A stretch of DNA of 64,000 nucleotides from Micromonospora sp. FIMYZ51 (GTDB lineage: Bacteria; Actinomycetota; Actinomycetes; Mycobacteriales; Micromonosporaceae): the NCBI RefSeq assembly GCF_038246755.1, contig NZ_CP134706.1, forward strand, positions 6,982,849 to 7,046,848. Direction: 5' to 3'. Both the position numbers and the translations under genes were made by a program. The notes beneath the pieces are model-generated. The model did not search any database. It was not told where the DNA came from and saw only the letters and a program-made list of their open reading frames with translations. Of the stretch, positions 37,554 to 46,673 are shown piece by piece (position 1 is the first letter of the stretch; each line of letters begins with the position of its first letter).

Positions 37554-38249
37554 GTGCTGTCCATTGGCGTTGTTCGTTCCGTGAGGTCAGGGCACCGGGT
37601 CGCCGGGGCAGTCGCGGGCGTGATGCTCTTCGCCGCCCTGATCGCCTGCGCCCAGCCGGGGGATGCCCCATCCGCCGACTCCGCTGAGGATGCACCACCC
37701 GCCATTGCACTGACCCCTGGGCCGCAGGCCCGCTGTGCTGTCACAGCCGACGCGCCACCGGCGGTGGTGCCCGAACCGAGCGCCACTCCAGAGACACCGG
37801 CCGAGTCGGGGCGTGTCGGCGCATCCCCGGTCGTACCGAGGTCACTCGGCAGCGGGAATCCGATGACCGACGAGCAGTTGCGCCAGGAGGAGTTCCTGCG
37901 CCAGCAGGCCGCCAACAAAGCCTTCCGGCAGCGCGGCAACCTCGACCCCGAGGCGACCGCTGGTGCCCAGGCCTGCGCCGCCGAGGTATCGCGGAGTCTC
38001 AACCTGTTCACCTCCGGTGGTCAGGACGAACCCGAGGAGGAGGCCGTACGACAGGCGGTGAGCGCCACCGGCTTGCTCGACGTCGTCGTCCGGCCGCCAG
38101 GCCGGCTCGACCTCGGCCCCGGCGACGGATTGCTCTTCGCCGGGTGGACCGGACGAGCCTGCGTCTTCGGCAGCGTCCGGCAGGACGACATCAGGGTCGA
38201 GATCGGTACCCGCATAGCCGACGGCGGCTGCCTCCCCGCCCCCGCCTAA
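37554..38249 (+). CDS. Predicted lipoprotein of unknown function
   Basis: 231 residues, GTG start. A signal peptide (VAGAVAGVMLFAALIAC) ends in a lipobox LIAC, so the mature protein should be lipid-anchored at Cys32. A Pro/Ala/Glu-rich spacer follows. The C-terminal 110 residues form a small domain (LRQQAANKAFRQRG, VRQAVSATGLLDVVVR, LLFAGWTGRACVFGSVRQDD) with three cysteines. No family was recognised. It ends at a stop that lies inside the long inverted repeat shared with ogt. Confidence 0.75.
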   Translation: MLSIGVVRSVRSGHRVAGAVAGVMLFAALIACAQPGDAPSADSAEDAPPAIALTPGPQARCAVTADAPPAVVPEPSATPETPAESGRVGASPVVPRSLGSGNPMTDEQLRQEEFLRQQAANKAFRQRGNLDPEATAGAQACAAEVSRSLNLFTSGGQDEPEEEAVRQAVSATGLLDVVVRPPGRLDLGPGDGLLFAGWTGRACVFGSVRQDDIRVEIGTRIADGGCLPAPA

Positions 38250-38411
38250 CCCCCCACCCCACCCTCCCCTCCCCACCCCCACCCCTCCCCACCCTCCCTA
38301 CTCCCTGGTTGATCATGAGGTTAGCGGCAGTAGGTGATCTTCAAACTGCCGCTAACCTCATGATCAACAGGGTGGGGGTGGGAGGTGGGGGTGGGGAGGG
38401 TGGGGTGGGGG
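38250..38411. repeat. Long inverted repeat with C-rich and G-rich arms
   Basis: A 23-bp perfect stem (38308-38330 with 38346-38368, loop of 15 nt, core GTTGATCATGAGGTTAGCGG) is flanked by a C-rich left arm (about 38246-38300) and a complementary G-rich right arm (38369-38416). Each arm also covers the stop of a convergent gene. The right arm has more than four runs of three or more G on the plus strand and the left arm the same on the minus strand, so either could form G-quadruplexes. It probably ends both transcripts; the core resembles dispersed Micromonosporaceae repeats (from memory). Confidence 0.85.
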
Positions 38412-38891
38412 TTAGGTCCAGGTGCGTTGGAGGGTTACTCGGGCTTCGAGTTCGAGGAGTTTGATTTTGCGGTCCAGGCCGCCGCCGAAGCCGACCAGCT
38501 TTCCGCCGGCACCGATGATGCGGTGGCACGGCACGACCACCGGGATCGGGTTGCGGTTGCAGGCCACCCCGACCGCGCGGGCCGCCCCGGGGTCGCCCAC
38601 CCGCCGGGCCACCTCGCCGTAGGTAAGCGTCTCGCCGTACGGGATGCGGGTCATCTCCCGCCACACCGCCCGCTCGAACTCCGATCCGCGGGGCACCGTC
38701 ACCGGCACGTCGAAGTCGGTCCGTTCCCCGGCGAAGTACGCCCGCAACTCCGCCACGGCCTGCCGCGCACCCTCGTCGGCCGGCTCGGTGTCGGCGTGCT
38801 CGACCGGGCCGAAGGCGGCTCCGCACACGCTGGTGCCGTCGGTGGCCACCGTGAACACTCCGATCGGCGAGTCGAGCATCGTCCAACGCAT
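38412..38891 (-). CDS. ogt: Methylated-DNA-protein-cysteine methyltransferase
   Basis: 159 residues from ATG 38891 (a GTG at 38906 is possible). The suicide enzyme removes alkyl groups from O6-guanine. Signatures: IPYGETLTYGEVARRVGDP, AVGVACNRNPIPVVVPCHRI with the acceptor Cys in PCHR, and GFGGGLDRKIKLLELE. It is a small single-domain Ogt without an Ada domain. Confidence 0.95.
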   Translation of the reverse strand: MRWTMLDSPIGVFTVATDGTSVCGAAFGPVEHADTEPADEGARQAVAELRAYFAGERTDFDVPVTVPRGSEFERAVWREMTRIPYGETLTYGEVARRVGDPGAARAVGVACNRNPIPVVVPCHRIIGAGGKLVGFGGGLDRKIKLLELEARVTLQRTWT

Positions 38892-39000
38892 GCCGCCATT
38901 GTCCACCTGCCCGACCGGCCCCGGACGTGGCGACGCCCGCCGGAACGTCCCGTGGACCGGGGCGCTCCGGCGGGCGCCAGAGGTGTGTCGTGGTGCGAGG

Positions 39001-41031
39001 TCAGGCGGCGGAGAAGGTGAACTTCTCGCCCTTGCCCGGGGTCGAGCTGAGGCTCTTGCTGGCGATCAACTGCTTGGTACCGGCCGAGCCGGCGGTGACC
39101 AGCTTGTTGGCGCCGCCCAGCAGCGAGACCGTGCCGTCGCCGTAGTACCAGAAGAAGGCGAACTCCTCCCAGTAGCCGACCGACTTCTTGTTGGCGATCA
39201 GCGGCTTCTTGCCCTTGCTCGGCGTGGTCACGTACTTGTTGTTGGCAAGTGCCTTCAGGCCGAAGAAGCCGTCACCGCGGTTGACGATCTGGAACTTCGT
39301 CGACTTGGTGACCGACTTGCTGGTGGCCTTAAGCGGCTTGCTGCCGGCGACCACGTACTTGTTGTTGGCGAGCGACCTGATGCTGACCACGGGCGGCGGT
39401 GCGTCGACGGTGAACTTCTCCGACGTGCCGATGCTGGTCTTGCTCGCCTTCAGCGACGACTTGCCGGACTTCGGTGCCGTCACGTACTTGCCGTTGGCCT
39501 TGGCCTTGAGGCTGACCGTACCGTCGGTGTGGTTGACGATCGTGAACTTCCCGGCGGTGACGATCTTCTTGTGGCTGGCGATCAGCGGCTTCTTGCCCTT
39601 GCTCGGCGCGACCACGTAGCGGCCGGTGCTCTTGGAGCGCAGCGCCACCAGGCCGCTGCCGGCGTTGACGATGTCGTAGCGCTGCGCGGTGCCCAGGCTC
39701 TTGCCGTTGTTGACGAGTGCCTTCTTGGTGCTGGCCGCGGTGACGAACTTGCCGTTGGACTTGGCCTTGAAGCCGTACGCCGAGCGGGCCTGGGTGACCG
39801 AGCCGACGGTCAGCAGCCGGTCCATCGAGCCCTTCGGGTCGTAGACCGCGCCGGCGATGCCGGTGGTGACGATGCGGTCGCGGACCTGCTTCGGCGTCCA
39901 GGTCGGGTAGCTGTGCAGCAGCAGCGCCGCGGCGCCCGCCACGTGCGGGGCGGCCATCGAGGTGCCGTTCTCACCCACGGAGCCGGTGGTGCTGTTGTGC
40001 CGCGCCGAGACGATGCTCACCCCGGGGGCGAAGATGTCGAGGCACTTGCCGTAGTTCGAGAACCAGGCGCGCATGTCGATCCGGTCGGTGGCACCCACGG
40101 TGATCGCGTCCGGCACCCGGGCCGGCGACACCTTGCAGGCGTCCATGCTCTCGTTGCCGGCGGCGATCGCGTAGGTGACGCCGGAGGTGATGGAGCGCTT
40201 CACGGCCGCGTCGAGCACCGAGTCCACGCCGCCGCCGAGGCTCATGTTGACCACGGCCGGTTTCTGCGCGTTCGCGGTCACCCAGTCGATGCCGGCGACG
40301 ACCGTCTCGGTGGTGCCGCCGCCCTCGCAGTCGAGCACCTTCACGTCGACGAGCTTGACGCCCTTGGCCACACCGAACTTGGTGCCACCGACGGTGCCGG
40401 CCACGTGCGTGCCGTGACCGTTGCAGTCCCCGCCGCCGACCGGTGCCTCGCCCGGCAGCGGCGGGTTGAAGGCGTCGAACCCGAAGCTGGCCCGGCCACC
40501 GAAGTCCTGGTGGCCGAGGTTGATGCCGGTGTCCAGGATGTACGCCGTGACCTTGCTACCGGTGTTCGGGTACTTGTAGGACTTGTTCAGCTTGGCCGAA
40601 GCCTGGTCGATCCGGTCCAGGCCCCAGGACGGCGGGCTGCTCTGCGTGCCGCTGGCCGAGAGTCGGCGCACCGGCTCGACGGAAGCCACGGCCGGGTTCT
40701 TGGCCAGCTTCTCCGCCTGTCGCTGGTTCATCTCGACGGAGAAGCCGCTGAGGGCGTTGCCGAAGACCTGGCCGACGGTGCCACCGTTGGCTTTGGCCAG
40801 CGTCGTCGCGGTGGACCGGACGCTGCTGTAGGAGGCCCGCTGGTCCCTGAGGACGACGATGTAGCGGTCCGGTACCACGCCGGAGCTCTTGCTGCCGTGG
40901 ACCTTGGGCAGCGAGCGGTCCGACGGTTCGGCTGCGGCGACACCGCCGGAGGCGACGGTGAGGATGGACGAGGCGGTGGCAAGGGCGAGACCCGCCACCG
41001 CCGAGCGGCGCAGTACGCCACGGCGCTTCAC
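39001..41031 (-). CDS. Secreted subtilisin-like protease with fascin-like repeats
   Basis: 676 residues; GTG 41031 with GGGGAG upstream. A signal peptide (residues 1-36, [20 protein letters not shown] start) and an I9 propeptide ([13 protein letters not shown] to [11 protein letters not shown]) precede an S8 domain with Asp167 (AYILDTGIN), His209 (NGHGTHVAG) and Ser358 ([12 protein letters not shown]). From about 425 to the end there are about six beta-trefoil-like repeats ([28 protein letters not shown]) of the fascin type, which may bind actin-like or carbohydrate surfaces. The RR motif in the signal may direct Tat export. A stand-alone gene. Confidence 0.92.
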   Translation of the reverse strand: MKRRGVLRRSAVAGLALATASSILTVASGGVAAAEPSDRSLPKVHGSKSSGVVPDRYIVVLRDQRASYSSVRSTATTLAKANGGTVGQVFGNALSGFSVEMNQRQAEKLAKNPAVASVEPVRRLSASGTQSSPPSWGLDRIDQASAKLNKSYKYPNTGSKVTAYILDTGINLGHQDFGGRASFGFDAFNPPLPGEAPVGGGDCNGHGTHVAGTVGGTKFGVAKGVKLVDVKVLDCEGGGTTETVVAGIDWVTANAQKPAVVNMSLGGGVDSVLDAAVKRSITSGVTYAIAAGNESMDACKVSPARVPDAITVGATDRIDMRAWFSNYGKCLDIFAPGVSIVSARHNSTTGSVGENGTSMAAPHVAGAAALLLHSYPTWTPKQVRDRIVTTGIAGAVYDPKGSMDRLLTVGSVTQARSAYGFKAKSNGKFVTAASTKKALVNNGKSLGTAQRYDIVNAGSGLVALRSKSTGRYVVAPSKGKKPLIASHKKIVTAGKFTIVNHTDGTVSLKAKANGKYVTAPKSGKSSLKASKTSIGTSEKFTVDAPPPVVSIRSLANNKYVVAGSKPLKATSKSVTKSTKFQIVNRGDGFFGLKALANNKYVTTPSKGKKPLIANKKSVGYWEEFAFFWYYGDGTVSLLGGANKLVTAGSAGTKQLIASKSLSSTPGKGEKFTFSAA

Positions 41032-41247
41032 TAGATGAACTCCCCGTTCGTCATCGGCCGCGCCTGGCGCGGCCGGACAGGTAGTGGATCGTCCTGGCTC
41101 GACACTTGGGCGAGCGGGACTTGCCTCATCATCGCGGCTCGGCGCAACGGGCCGCGTCAACCGTTCGGTCGAAACGTTGGCGTTTCGGCGTAGCGGCCCG
41201 CACCGATCGAGCGTCCGCAATGGAGTTCAACCCGGGATAAAAGGTGT

Positions 41248-41276
41248 TGAGCGGTGCCAGGTCGCGGCACCGCTCA
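41248..41276 (-). terminator. Terminator overlapping the cca stop
   Basis: TGAGCGGTGCC (41248-41258) pairs with 41266-41276 around a 7-nt loop. On the minus strand it is followed by CCTTTTA. The stop codon is inside the stem. Confidence 0.8.
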
Positions 41277-42734
41277 GCCGAGGATGCCCTCGTCGCGGGC
41301 CCAGCGCAGCAGCTCAGCCTCGGCGGTGTCCCGGTCCAGCGGCCCACGCTCCAGGCGCAGATCCTTCAGGTGCTTCCAGGCCCGCCCCACGAGCGGGCCC
41401 GGCGGTACGCCGAGCAGCTCCATGATCGCGTTCCCGTCGAGGTCGGGCCGGACCCGGGCCAGATCCTCCTCGGCGGCGAGCCGGGCGATCCGCTCCTCCA
41501 GGGCGTCGTAGTCCGCCGCCAGCGCAGCCGCCTTGCGGCGGTTGCGGGTGGTGCAGTCCGACCTGGTCAGCTTGTGCAGCCGGGGCAACAACTCACCGGC
41601 GTCGGTGACGTACCGGCGCACCGCCGAGTCGGTCCACTCGCCCCGGCCGTAGCCGTAGAAGCGCAGGTGCAGCGCGACCAGGGCGGTGACCTTGGCGGTG
41701 ATGTCCTTCGGGTAGCGCAGCGCCTTCATCCGCGCCTTGGTCAACCGGGCGCCGACCACCTCGTGGTGGTGGAAGCTGACCCGACCGTCCGAGCCGACCG
41801 ACTTGGTGGCCGGCTTGCCGACGTCGTGCATCAGCGCGGCCATCCGGAGAACGAAGTCCGGCCCGTCGTCCTCGTAGGAGATCGCGTTACGGACCACCGT
41901 GAGGGTGTGCTCGTAGACGTCCTTGTGCTGGGCGTGCTCGTCGATCTCCAGCTTCAGCCCGGTCAGCTCGGGCAGAAAACGCTCAGCCAGCCCGGTGTCC
42001 ACAAGCAGCCGCAACCCGCTTATCGGATCCGCGCCGCAGAGCAGCTTGGTGAACTCGTCGCGGATCCGTTCGGCGGTGATCCGGTCCAGGTCCGTCGCCA
42101 TCCGGCTCATCGCCGCGCGTACGTCCGGGTGCACCGCGAAGCGCAGCTGCGCGGCGAACCGGGCCGCCCGCAGCATCCGCAGCGGGTCGTCACCGAACGA
42201 CTCAGCGGGCGTGCCCGGCGTACGCACCACCTTGGCAGCCAGGTCGGCCAGGCCGCCGTACGGGTCGGTGAACCGGTGCTCGGGCAGGCTCACCGCCATC
42301 GCGTTGACGGTGAAGTCCCGCCGTCGCAGGTCCTCCACCAGACTGCTGCCGTACTCCACCACCGGGTTGCGACTGACCTGGTCGTACGACTCCGCACGGA
42401 AGGTGGTGATCTCCAGTCGCAGGCCGCCGCGCTGGCAGCCGATGGTGCCGAAGTCGCGACCGGTCTCCCAGATCGCCTCGGCCCAGCCACGCAGGATGCC
42501 CAACGTCTGGTCGGGGTGCGCGTCGGTGCAGAAGTCGAGATCCTCGCCGAGCCGGCCGAGCAGGGCGTCGCGTACCGAACCGCCCACCAGGTGCAGCTCG
42601 TGGCCGGCGGCGGCGAACCGGCGGCCCAGCTCGTCGGCGACCGGGGAAACCCGGAGCAGTTCGGCGACGGCGTTGCGCTGCGCGGCGGTGAGTTCGCGGC
42701 GGTCGGCGGCGTGGGATGCGGCGGCTTCGGACAT
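41274..42734 (-). CDS. cca: CCA tRNA nucleotidyltransferase
   Basis: 486 residues. It adds the 3' CCA to tRNA. The head domain has LVGGSVRDALLGRLGEDLDF with the metal-binding Asp pair, RRDFTVNAMAV and DPLRMLRAARF. An HD domain follows (VYEHTLTVVRNAI, AALMHDVGKPATK), and a C-terminal helical region with RNRRKAAALAADYDALEERI. Mycobacterial pcnA occupies the same place upstream of mviN (murJ). Confidence 0.93.
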   Translation of the reverse strand: MSEAAASHAADRRELTAAQRNAVAELLRVSPVADELGRRFAAAGHELHLVGGSVRDALLGRLGEDLDFCTDAHPDQTLGILRGWAEAIWETGRDFGTIGCQRGGLRLEITTFRAESYDQVSRNPVVEYGSSLVEDLRRRDFTVNAMAVSLPEHRFTDPYGGLADLAAKVVRTPGTPAESFGDDPLRMLRAARFAAQLRFAVHPDVRAAMSRMATDLDRITAERIRDEFTKLLCGADPISGLRLLVDTGLAERFLPELTGLKLEIDEHAQHKDVYEHTLTVVRNAISYEDDGPDFVLRMAALMHDVGKPATKSVGSDGRVSFHHHEVVGARLTKARMKALRYPKDITAKVTALVALHLRFYGYGRGEWTDSAVRRYVTDAGELLPRLHKLTRSDCTTRNRRKAAALAADYDALEERIARLAAEEDLARVRPDLDGNAIMELLGVPPGPLVGRAWKHLKDLRLERGPLDRDTAEAELLRWARDEGILG

Positions 42735-42859
42735 GGGAGCGCCAGCCTATCGGTCCTGACCGGCATCTCCTCCGCCGGGCGCGGTATACCGCACCGGGTT
42801 GACTAAGGTCTGTGGCGTGCGGGCCGGTGCCGGCTCCGGCGTACCCCTTGGAGGCACAG

Positions 42860-44611
42860 ATGAGCGGCGGGCTCTACCGCAGCGCGAACGCCCAGCAGGG
42901 CGGCGCGCCCGGCGGCCAGCCGAACGACGGCGCCACCTTCATCTCCGCCGAGCCGCTGAACCAGCCGGCGATGGAGTCGACCGCGCCGCCGCCGGAACAG
43001 GTGGCGGAGGGCAGCGCCGCGGCCAACAGCGCGGTCATGGCGGTCGGCAGCCTGGTCAGCCGGGGTACGGGCTTCCTGCGCAACCTGGTCATCGGTGCCG
43101 CGCTGGGCGGGGCGCTGGTGGGCGACGCCTACACCACGGCACAGATCCTGCCGGGAATGGTCTACGAGTTCCTGCTCGGCGGCATCCTGACAAGTGTCCT
43201 GATTCCGGTGCTGGTACGCCGCCGCAAGGCGGACAGCGACGGTGGCCAGGCGTACGCCCAGCGACTGCTGACCCTGGCGCTGCTCGCGCTGGGTGTCGCC
43301 GCGGTGCTCGCGGTGGCCCTCGCCGCGCCGCTGACCTGGCTGTACGGGGCCGACGAGTCGGCGCAGGGCTACTCGGGGCTGGTCACCAACCTGGCCCGGC
43401 TCATGCTGCCGATGATCTTCTTCTCCGGGCTGAGCGCGCTGATCAGCGCGGTGCTCAACACCCGGGGCCACTTCGCCGCCCCGATGTGGGCACCGATCCT
43501 GAACAACCTGGTGGTCATCGGCACCGCCGGCCTGTACATCGCGATCTTCGGTACGGACATCGTCGGGCCGGAGGACATGACCACCGGACGGGTCCTGCTG
43601 ATCGGTGGCGGCACGCTGCTCGGTGTGGCCATCCAGGTCGGCGGCCTGCTGCCGGCCCTGCGCAAGGTCGGCTTCCGGTGGAAGCTCCGCTTCGACTTCC
43701 GCAAGCTCGGGCTGGCCGAGCTGGGTCGGCTCGGGGCCTGGATGATCTGCTACGTCGCGGTCAGCCAGGTCGGCCTCATCGTGCTGTTCAACCTGCTCAA
43801 CCGGGCCGGCAAGGAGAACGCGGCCGGCCCACTGATCTACAACAACGTGTTCCTGCTGTTGATGACCGCGCACGGCATCATCGCCGTCTCGATCATCACC
43901 GCGCTGATGCCCCGGATGAGCGCCGCCGCCGCCGACGGTCGCTTCGCCGACCTCGCCGCCGACCTGTCCCGGGGCACCCGCACGGTGTCGGCGGTGCTCG
44001 CCCCGATCGCGGTCTGCTACGCCGTGCTTGCCTCTCCGATCGCGTTCACCCTGTTCCGCTGGGGTGCGTTCAACGAGGAGAACGCGAGCGCGACGTCGCT
44101 GGTGCTGCTCGCCGCCGCGCTCGCCCTCGTGCCGTTCGCGATCAGCCAGCTGTTCACCTTCGCCTTCTACGCGCTGCCGGACACCCGCACCCCGGCACTT
44201 ATCAACATTCCGGTGGTGGCGCTGCGGATCGGGGTGCAGGTCGCCCTCTTCCTGATCTTCTCGGCGAGCTTCGCCGGGGCGGGAATGATGATCGGTAACG
44301 CGGTCTCGTACCTGGCCGCTGCCATCGCCTCCGCCTGGCTGCTGCGGCCCCGGGTGGGTCGCATCGGTCTGGGTGCCATCCTGCGTACCCTCGGCCGGGT
44401 GGCCGTCGCCGCGCTCGGTGCCGCCGTGGCCGGTCTGCTGGTCGTGGCAGTGCTTCCCGGCGACGACACGCCGAGCCGGCTGGAGGCGATCGTGCAGCTG
44501 CTGGTGGGCGGCGCGGTGATCGGCGGCAGCTATCTCGGCCTGGCCATGGTGCTGCGGATCTCGGAGATCACCGAGGTGGTCGGCATGGTCCGTCGCCGGC
44601 TCGGCCGCTGA
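42860..44611 (+). CDS. murJ: Lipid II flippase MurJ (MviN)
   Basis: 583 residues; ATG 42860 with GGAGG at 42850-42854. A multidrug/oligosaccharidyl-lipid/polysaccharide exporter-fold protein with 14 predicted helices. It moves lipid II across the membrane for peptidoglycan synthesis. Signatures: VSRGTGFLRNLVIG, LLGGILTSVLIPV, SALISAVLNTRGHFAAP, RAGKENAAGPLIYNNVF and QLFTFAFYALPDTRTP. In mycobacteria the protein continues into a cytoplasmic pseudokinase and an extracellular domain; here the coding region ends after the last helices and those parts are a separate gene downstream. Confidence 0.95.
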   Translation: MSGGLYRSANAQQGGAPGGQPNDGATFISAEPLNQPAMESTAPPPEQVAEGSAAANSAVMAVGSLVSRGTGFLRNLVIGAALGGALVGDAYTTAQILPGMVYEFLLGGILTSVLIPVLVRRRKADSDGGQAYAQRLLTLALLALGVAAVLAVALAAPLTWLYGADESAQGYSGLVTNLARLMLPMIFFSGLSALISAVLNTRGHFAAPMWAPILNNLVVIGTAGLYIAIFGTDIVGPEDMTTGRVLLIGGGTLLGVAIQVGGLLPALRKVGFRWKLRFDFRKLGLAELGRLGAWMICYVAVSQVGLIVLFNLLNRAGKENAAGPLIYNNVFLLLMTAHGIIAVSIITALMPRMSAAAADGRFADLAADLSRGTRTVSAVLAPIAVCYAVLASPIAFTLFRWGAFNEENASATSLVLLAAALALVPFAISQLFTFAFYALPDTRTPALINIPVVALRIGVQVALFLIFSASFAGAGMMIGNAVSYLAAAIASAWLLRPRVGRIGLGAILRTLGRVAVAALGAAVAGLLVVAVLPGDDTPSRLEAIVQLLVGGAVIGGSYLGLAMVLRISEITEVVGMVRRRLGR

Positions 44612-45094
44612 TCAGCCCCGCCGCACACAGAGTGACCGGGGATCACCATCCTGTGGACCATCCTGTGGATAACTGGGCGCGTCGCCGCTCACCTGACGGT
44701 TCGGCCTGTGGATAACCAACCGGAAGTCCGAGCATGGTCGGCCGATCGACGGGAACCCCGTCGGCGTCCGAAACTGTCGACTTCTCCGCACCGCCCGTGC
44801 GGAGGCCGAGTGTGGGCAACATCTAAATTGGCTGGTACATGAGCCAGCAACGTGGCTGACAACGGTCGTAACAGGACAAGCCCGCCCGAGGCGTGAGATC
44901 CGCAGCGGTGACGGCGGGAAGATGACATGTCGGGGAGACGGCCAACCCAGGTAAGGTCGCTCTCGACGGGTACGACAGGCACCGGCGCGCGCCGTGCCGG
45001 GACCAGGTCGCCCGGTGCGACACGAAGGCGGAGCGGGAATCAGATGCCCAGCAGCGCGGGTCCATCGATCGACACGATCACCGAGGGAGGACGG
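44612..45094. other. murJ-pseudokinase intergenic region with two DnaA boxes
   Basis: 483 bp. Perfect DnaA boxes (TTATCCACA on the minus strand) lie at 44664-44672 and 44707-44715; a degenerate TGTGGACCA is at 44653. The second half may hold the promoter of the pseudokinase gene. An ATG at 45044 is an alternative start for that gene. Confidence 0.65.
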
Positions 45095-46645
45095 GTGACC
45101 CAGGTCGGCGAGGGTCAGGACGCGGACGAGACCACTCCGCCGGTCATGACCTTCGGTGCTCCGGAGGCCGGTGAGATCCTCGCCGAACGGTACGAACTGG
45201 TCGAGCACATCAACAACGACAGCGCGGGTCGGCTGGTCTGGCGCGGCGTCGATGTCGTGTTGCGTCGCCCCGTCGCGGTCGTCTTGCGCTACCCGGGCGG
45301 CGATTCAGCCACCGAGATGCTCCAGGCCGCCGTCGCGGCCAGCCGGGTCGTCCATCCCAATCTGGTCGGTGTCTACGACGCGATCGACGAGGCCGAGCGC
45401 GCCTACGTGGTGCGCGAGTGGGTCGACGGCCAGTCGCTGCGGGAGTTGGTCGCGGGTGGGCCGCTGGACGCCGGCCGGGCCACCGCCGTCGGCAACGCGG
45501 TCGCCAGCGCGCTGGCCGCCGTGCACGCCACCGACATGGTGCACGGCAACGTGCACCCGGGCACCGTGATGATCAGCGACGACGGCCGGGTGGTCCTGGC
45601 GGACGCCCGCACCGACGGCGCCGACAGCCAGGAGACCGACGTCCGAGCGGTCGGCGGCATCCTCTACTACGCGCTTACCGGGCACTGGCCGCACACCGAG
45701 GCACCGCTGCGGGGTGCCACCGCCGGGCACGGCCGGGCGGCCATCCCCGACGCGGTACGCGACGCGAACGGCACCGCGGCGGCTCCGCGCCAGGTCCGGG
45801 CCGGTGTGCCGGCCTACCTTGACGATCTCACCATGGACCTGCTCGACACCACCGTCGCGCCGCCATCGTCGGATGTACTGGCTGCCGAACTGGCCCGGCT
45901 CGACGTGCCCGTCGATGACGACTACCTCGACAACAGCGGTCCGTTGCGCTTCGCCGCTGAGCCCGGTGACGAGCCGTCGCCGCTGGCCGCCGCAGGTGGA
46001 CGCAAGGTCGCCCTGGGCATCGCCGGCCTACTCACGGTTGCCCTGATCGGCCTGCTCATCGGGATCAGCACGCTTAGCGGCAACGACGAGGATCCGCAGA
46101 CCGATCCGGTCGCCGCGCCCAGCGCCAGCGCACCGGTGAGCGACGAGCCGTCGACACCGGCGGTCCGGGACCTGAAGATCAGCGCCGCCCGGATCATCGA
46201 CCCCGACAGCCGCAACCGCAGCGAGGTCCGCGACGCCGAGAAGGTCTTCGACGGCGACCGGGACGAGGGCTGGTCGACCGAGACCTACCCGACCGGCAAC
46301 TTCGGCAACTTCAAGCGGGGCATGGGCATCTGGATCGACCTCGGTGCCGAACGCACGGTCAGGTCCCTCCAGGTCAACCTCTCCGACACCGGCGCCTCCG
46401 CGGAACTGCTGACCGGCACGCTCGACGCCCCGTCGAGCAGCGCCGGTGACAAGCGGATGCTCACCGAGTACAAGAAGAACCAGATCGGGCAGCCCTTCGA
46501 GGCGCACGACGGGACCACCATGACCTTCAACGGTTTCGACGCCGACCAGAAGTACCGTTACCTGCTGTTCTGGATCACCGAGTTGCCCCCGAACGGGAAC
46601 GGCTTCAAGGTCGGTGTCCAGGAGATCACGGTCCAGGGGTCGTGA
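45095..46645 (+). CDS. Membrane pseudokinase with extracellular domain (MviN C-terminus-like)
   Basis: 516 residues from GTG 45095, chosen for GGGAGG at 45085-45090; ATG 45044 is an alternative. Residues 35-260 have a protein kinase fold (LAERYELVEHINNDSAGRLVW, RPVAVVLRY), but the catalytic loop reads HGNVHPGTVM in place of HRD and the metal loop LADAR in place of DFG, so no phosphotransfer is expected. A membrane helix (KVALGIAGLLTVALIGLLIG) near 310-330, then a beta-sandwich domain from about 370 (AARIIDPDSRNRSEVRDAEK to VGVQEITVQGS) of F5/8-like type. This is the arrangement fused to MurJ in Mycobacterium tuberculosis, where the phosphorylated pseudokinase recruits FhaA. It is probably a regulator of MurJ. 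Confidence 0.88.
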   Translation: MTQVGEGQDADETTPPVMTFGAPEAGEILAERYELVEHINNDSAGRLVWRGVDVVLRRPVAVVLRYPGGDSATEMLQAAVAASRVVHPNLVGVYDAIDEAERAYVVREWVDGQSLRELVAGGPLDAGRATAVGNAVASALAAVHATDMVHGNVHPGTVMISDDGRVVLADARTDGADSQETDVRAVGGILYYALTGHWPHTEAPLRGATAGHGRAAIPDAVRDANGTAAAPRQVRAGVPAYLDDLTMDLLDTTVAPPSSDVLAAELARLDVPVDDDYLDNSGPLRFAAEPGDEPSPLAAAGGRKVALGIAGLLTVALIGLLIGISTLSGNDEDPQTDPVAAPSASAPVSDEPSTPAVRDLKISAARIIDPDSRNRSEVRDAEKVFDGDRDEGWSTETYPTGNFGNFKRGMGIWIDLGAERTVRSLQVNLSDTGASAELLTGTLDAPSSSAGDKRMLTEYKKNQIGQPFEAHDGTTMTFNGFDADQKYRYLLFWITELPPNGNGFKVGVQEITVQGS

Positions 46646-46673
46646 CGGAGCGGCACCCGCAGCGGGCCTGACG

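Noticed and set aside
38250..38411. CRISPR or tandem repeat array
   Set aside because: It is a single inverted repeat, not regularly spaced direct repeats; no CRISPR arrays were seen anywhere.
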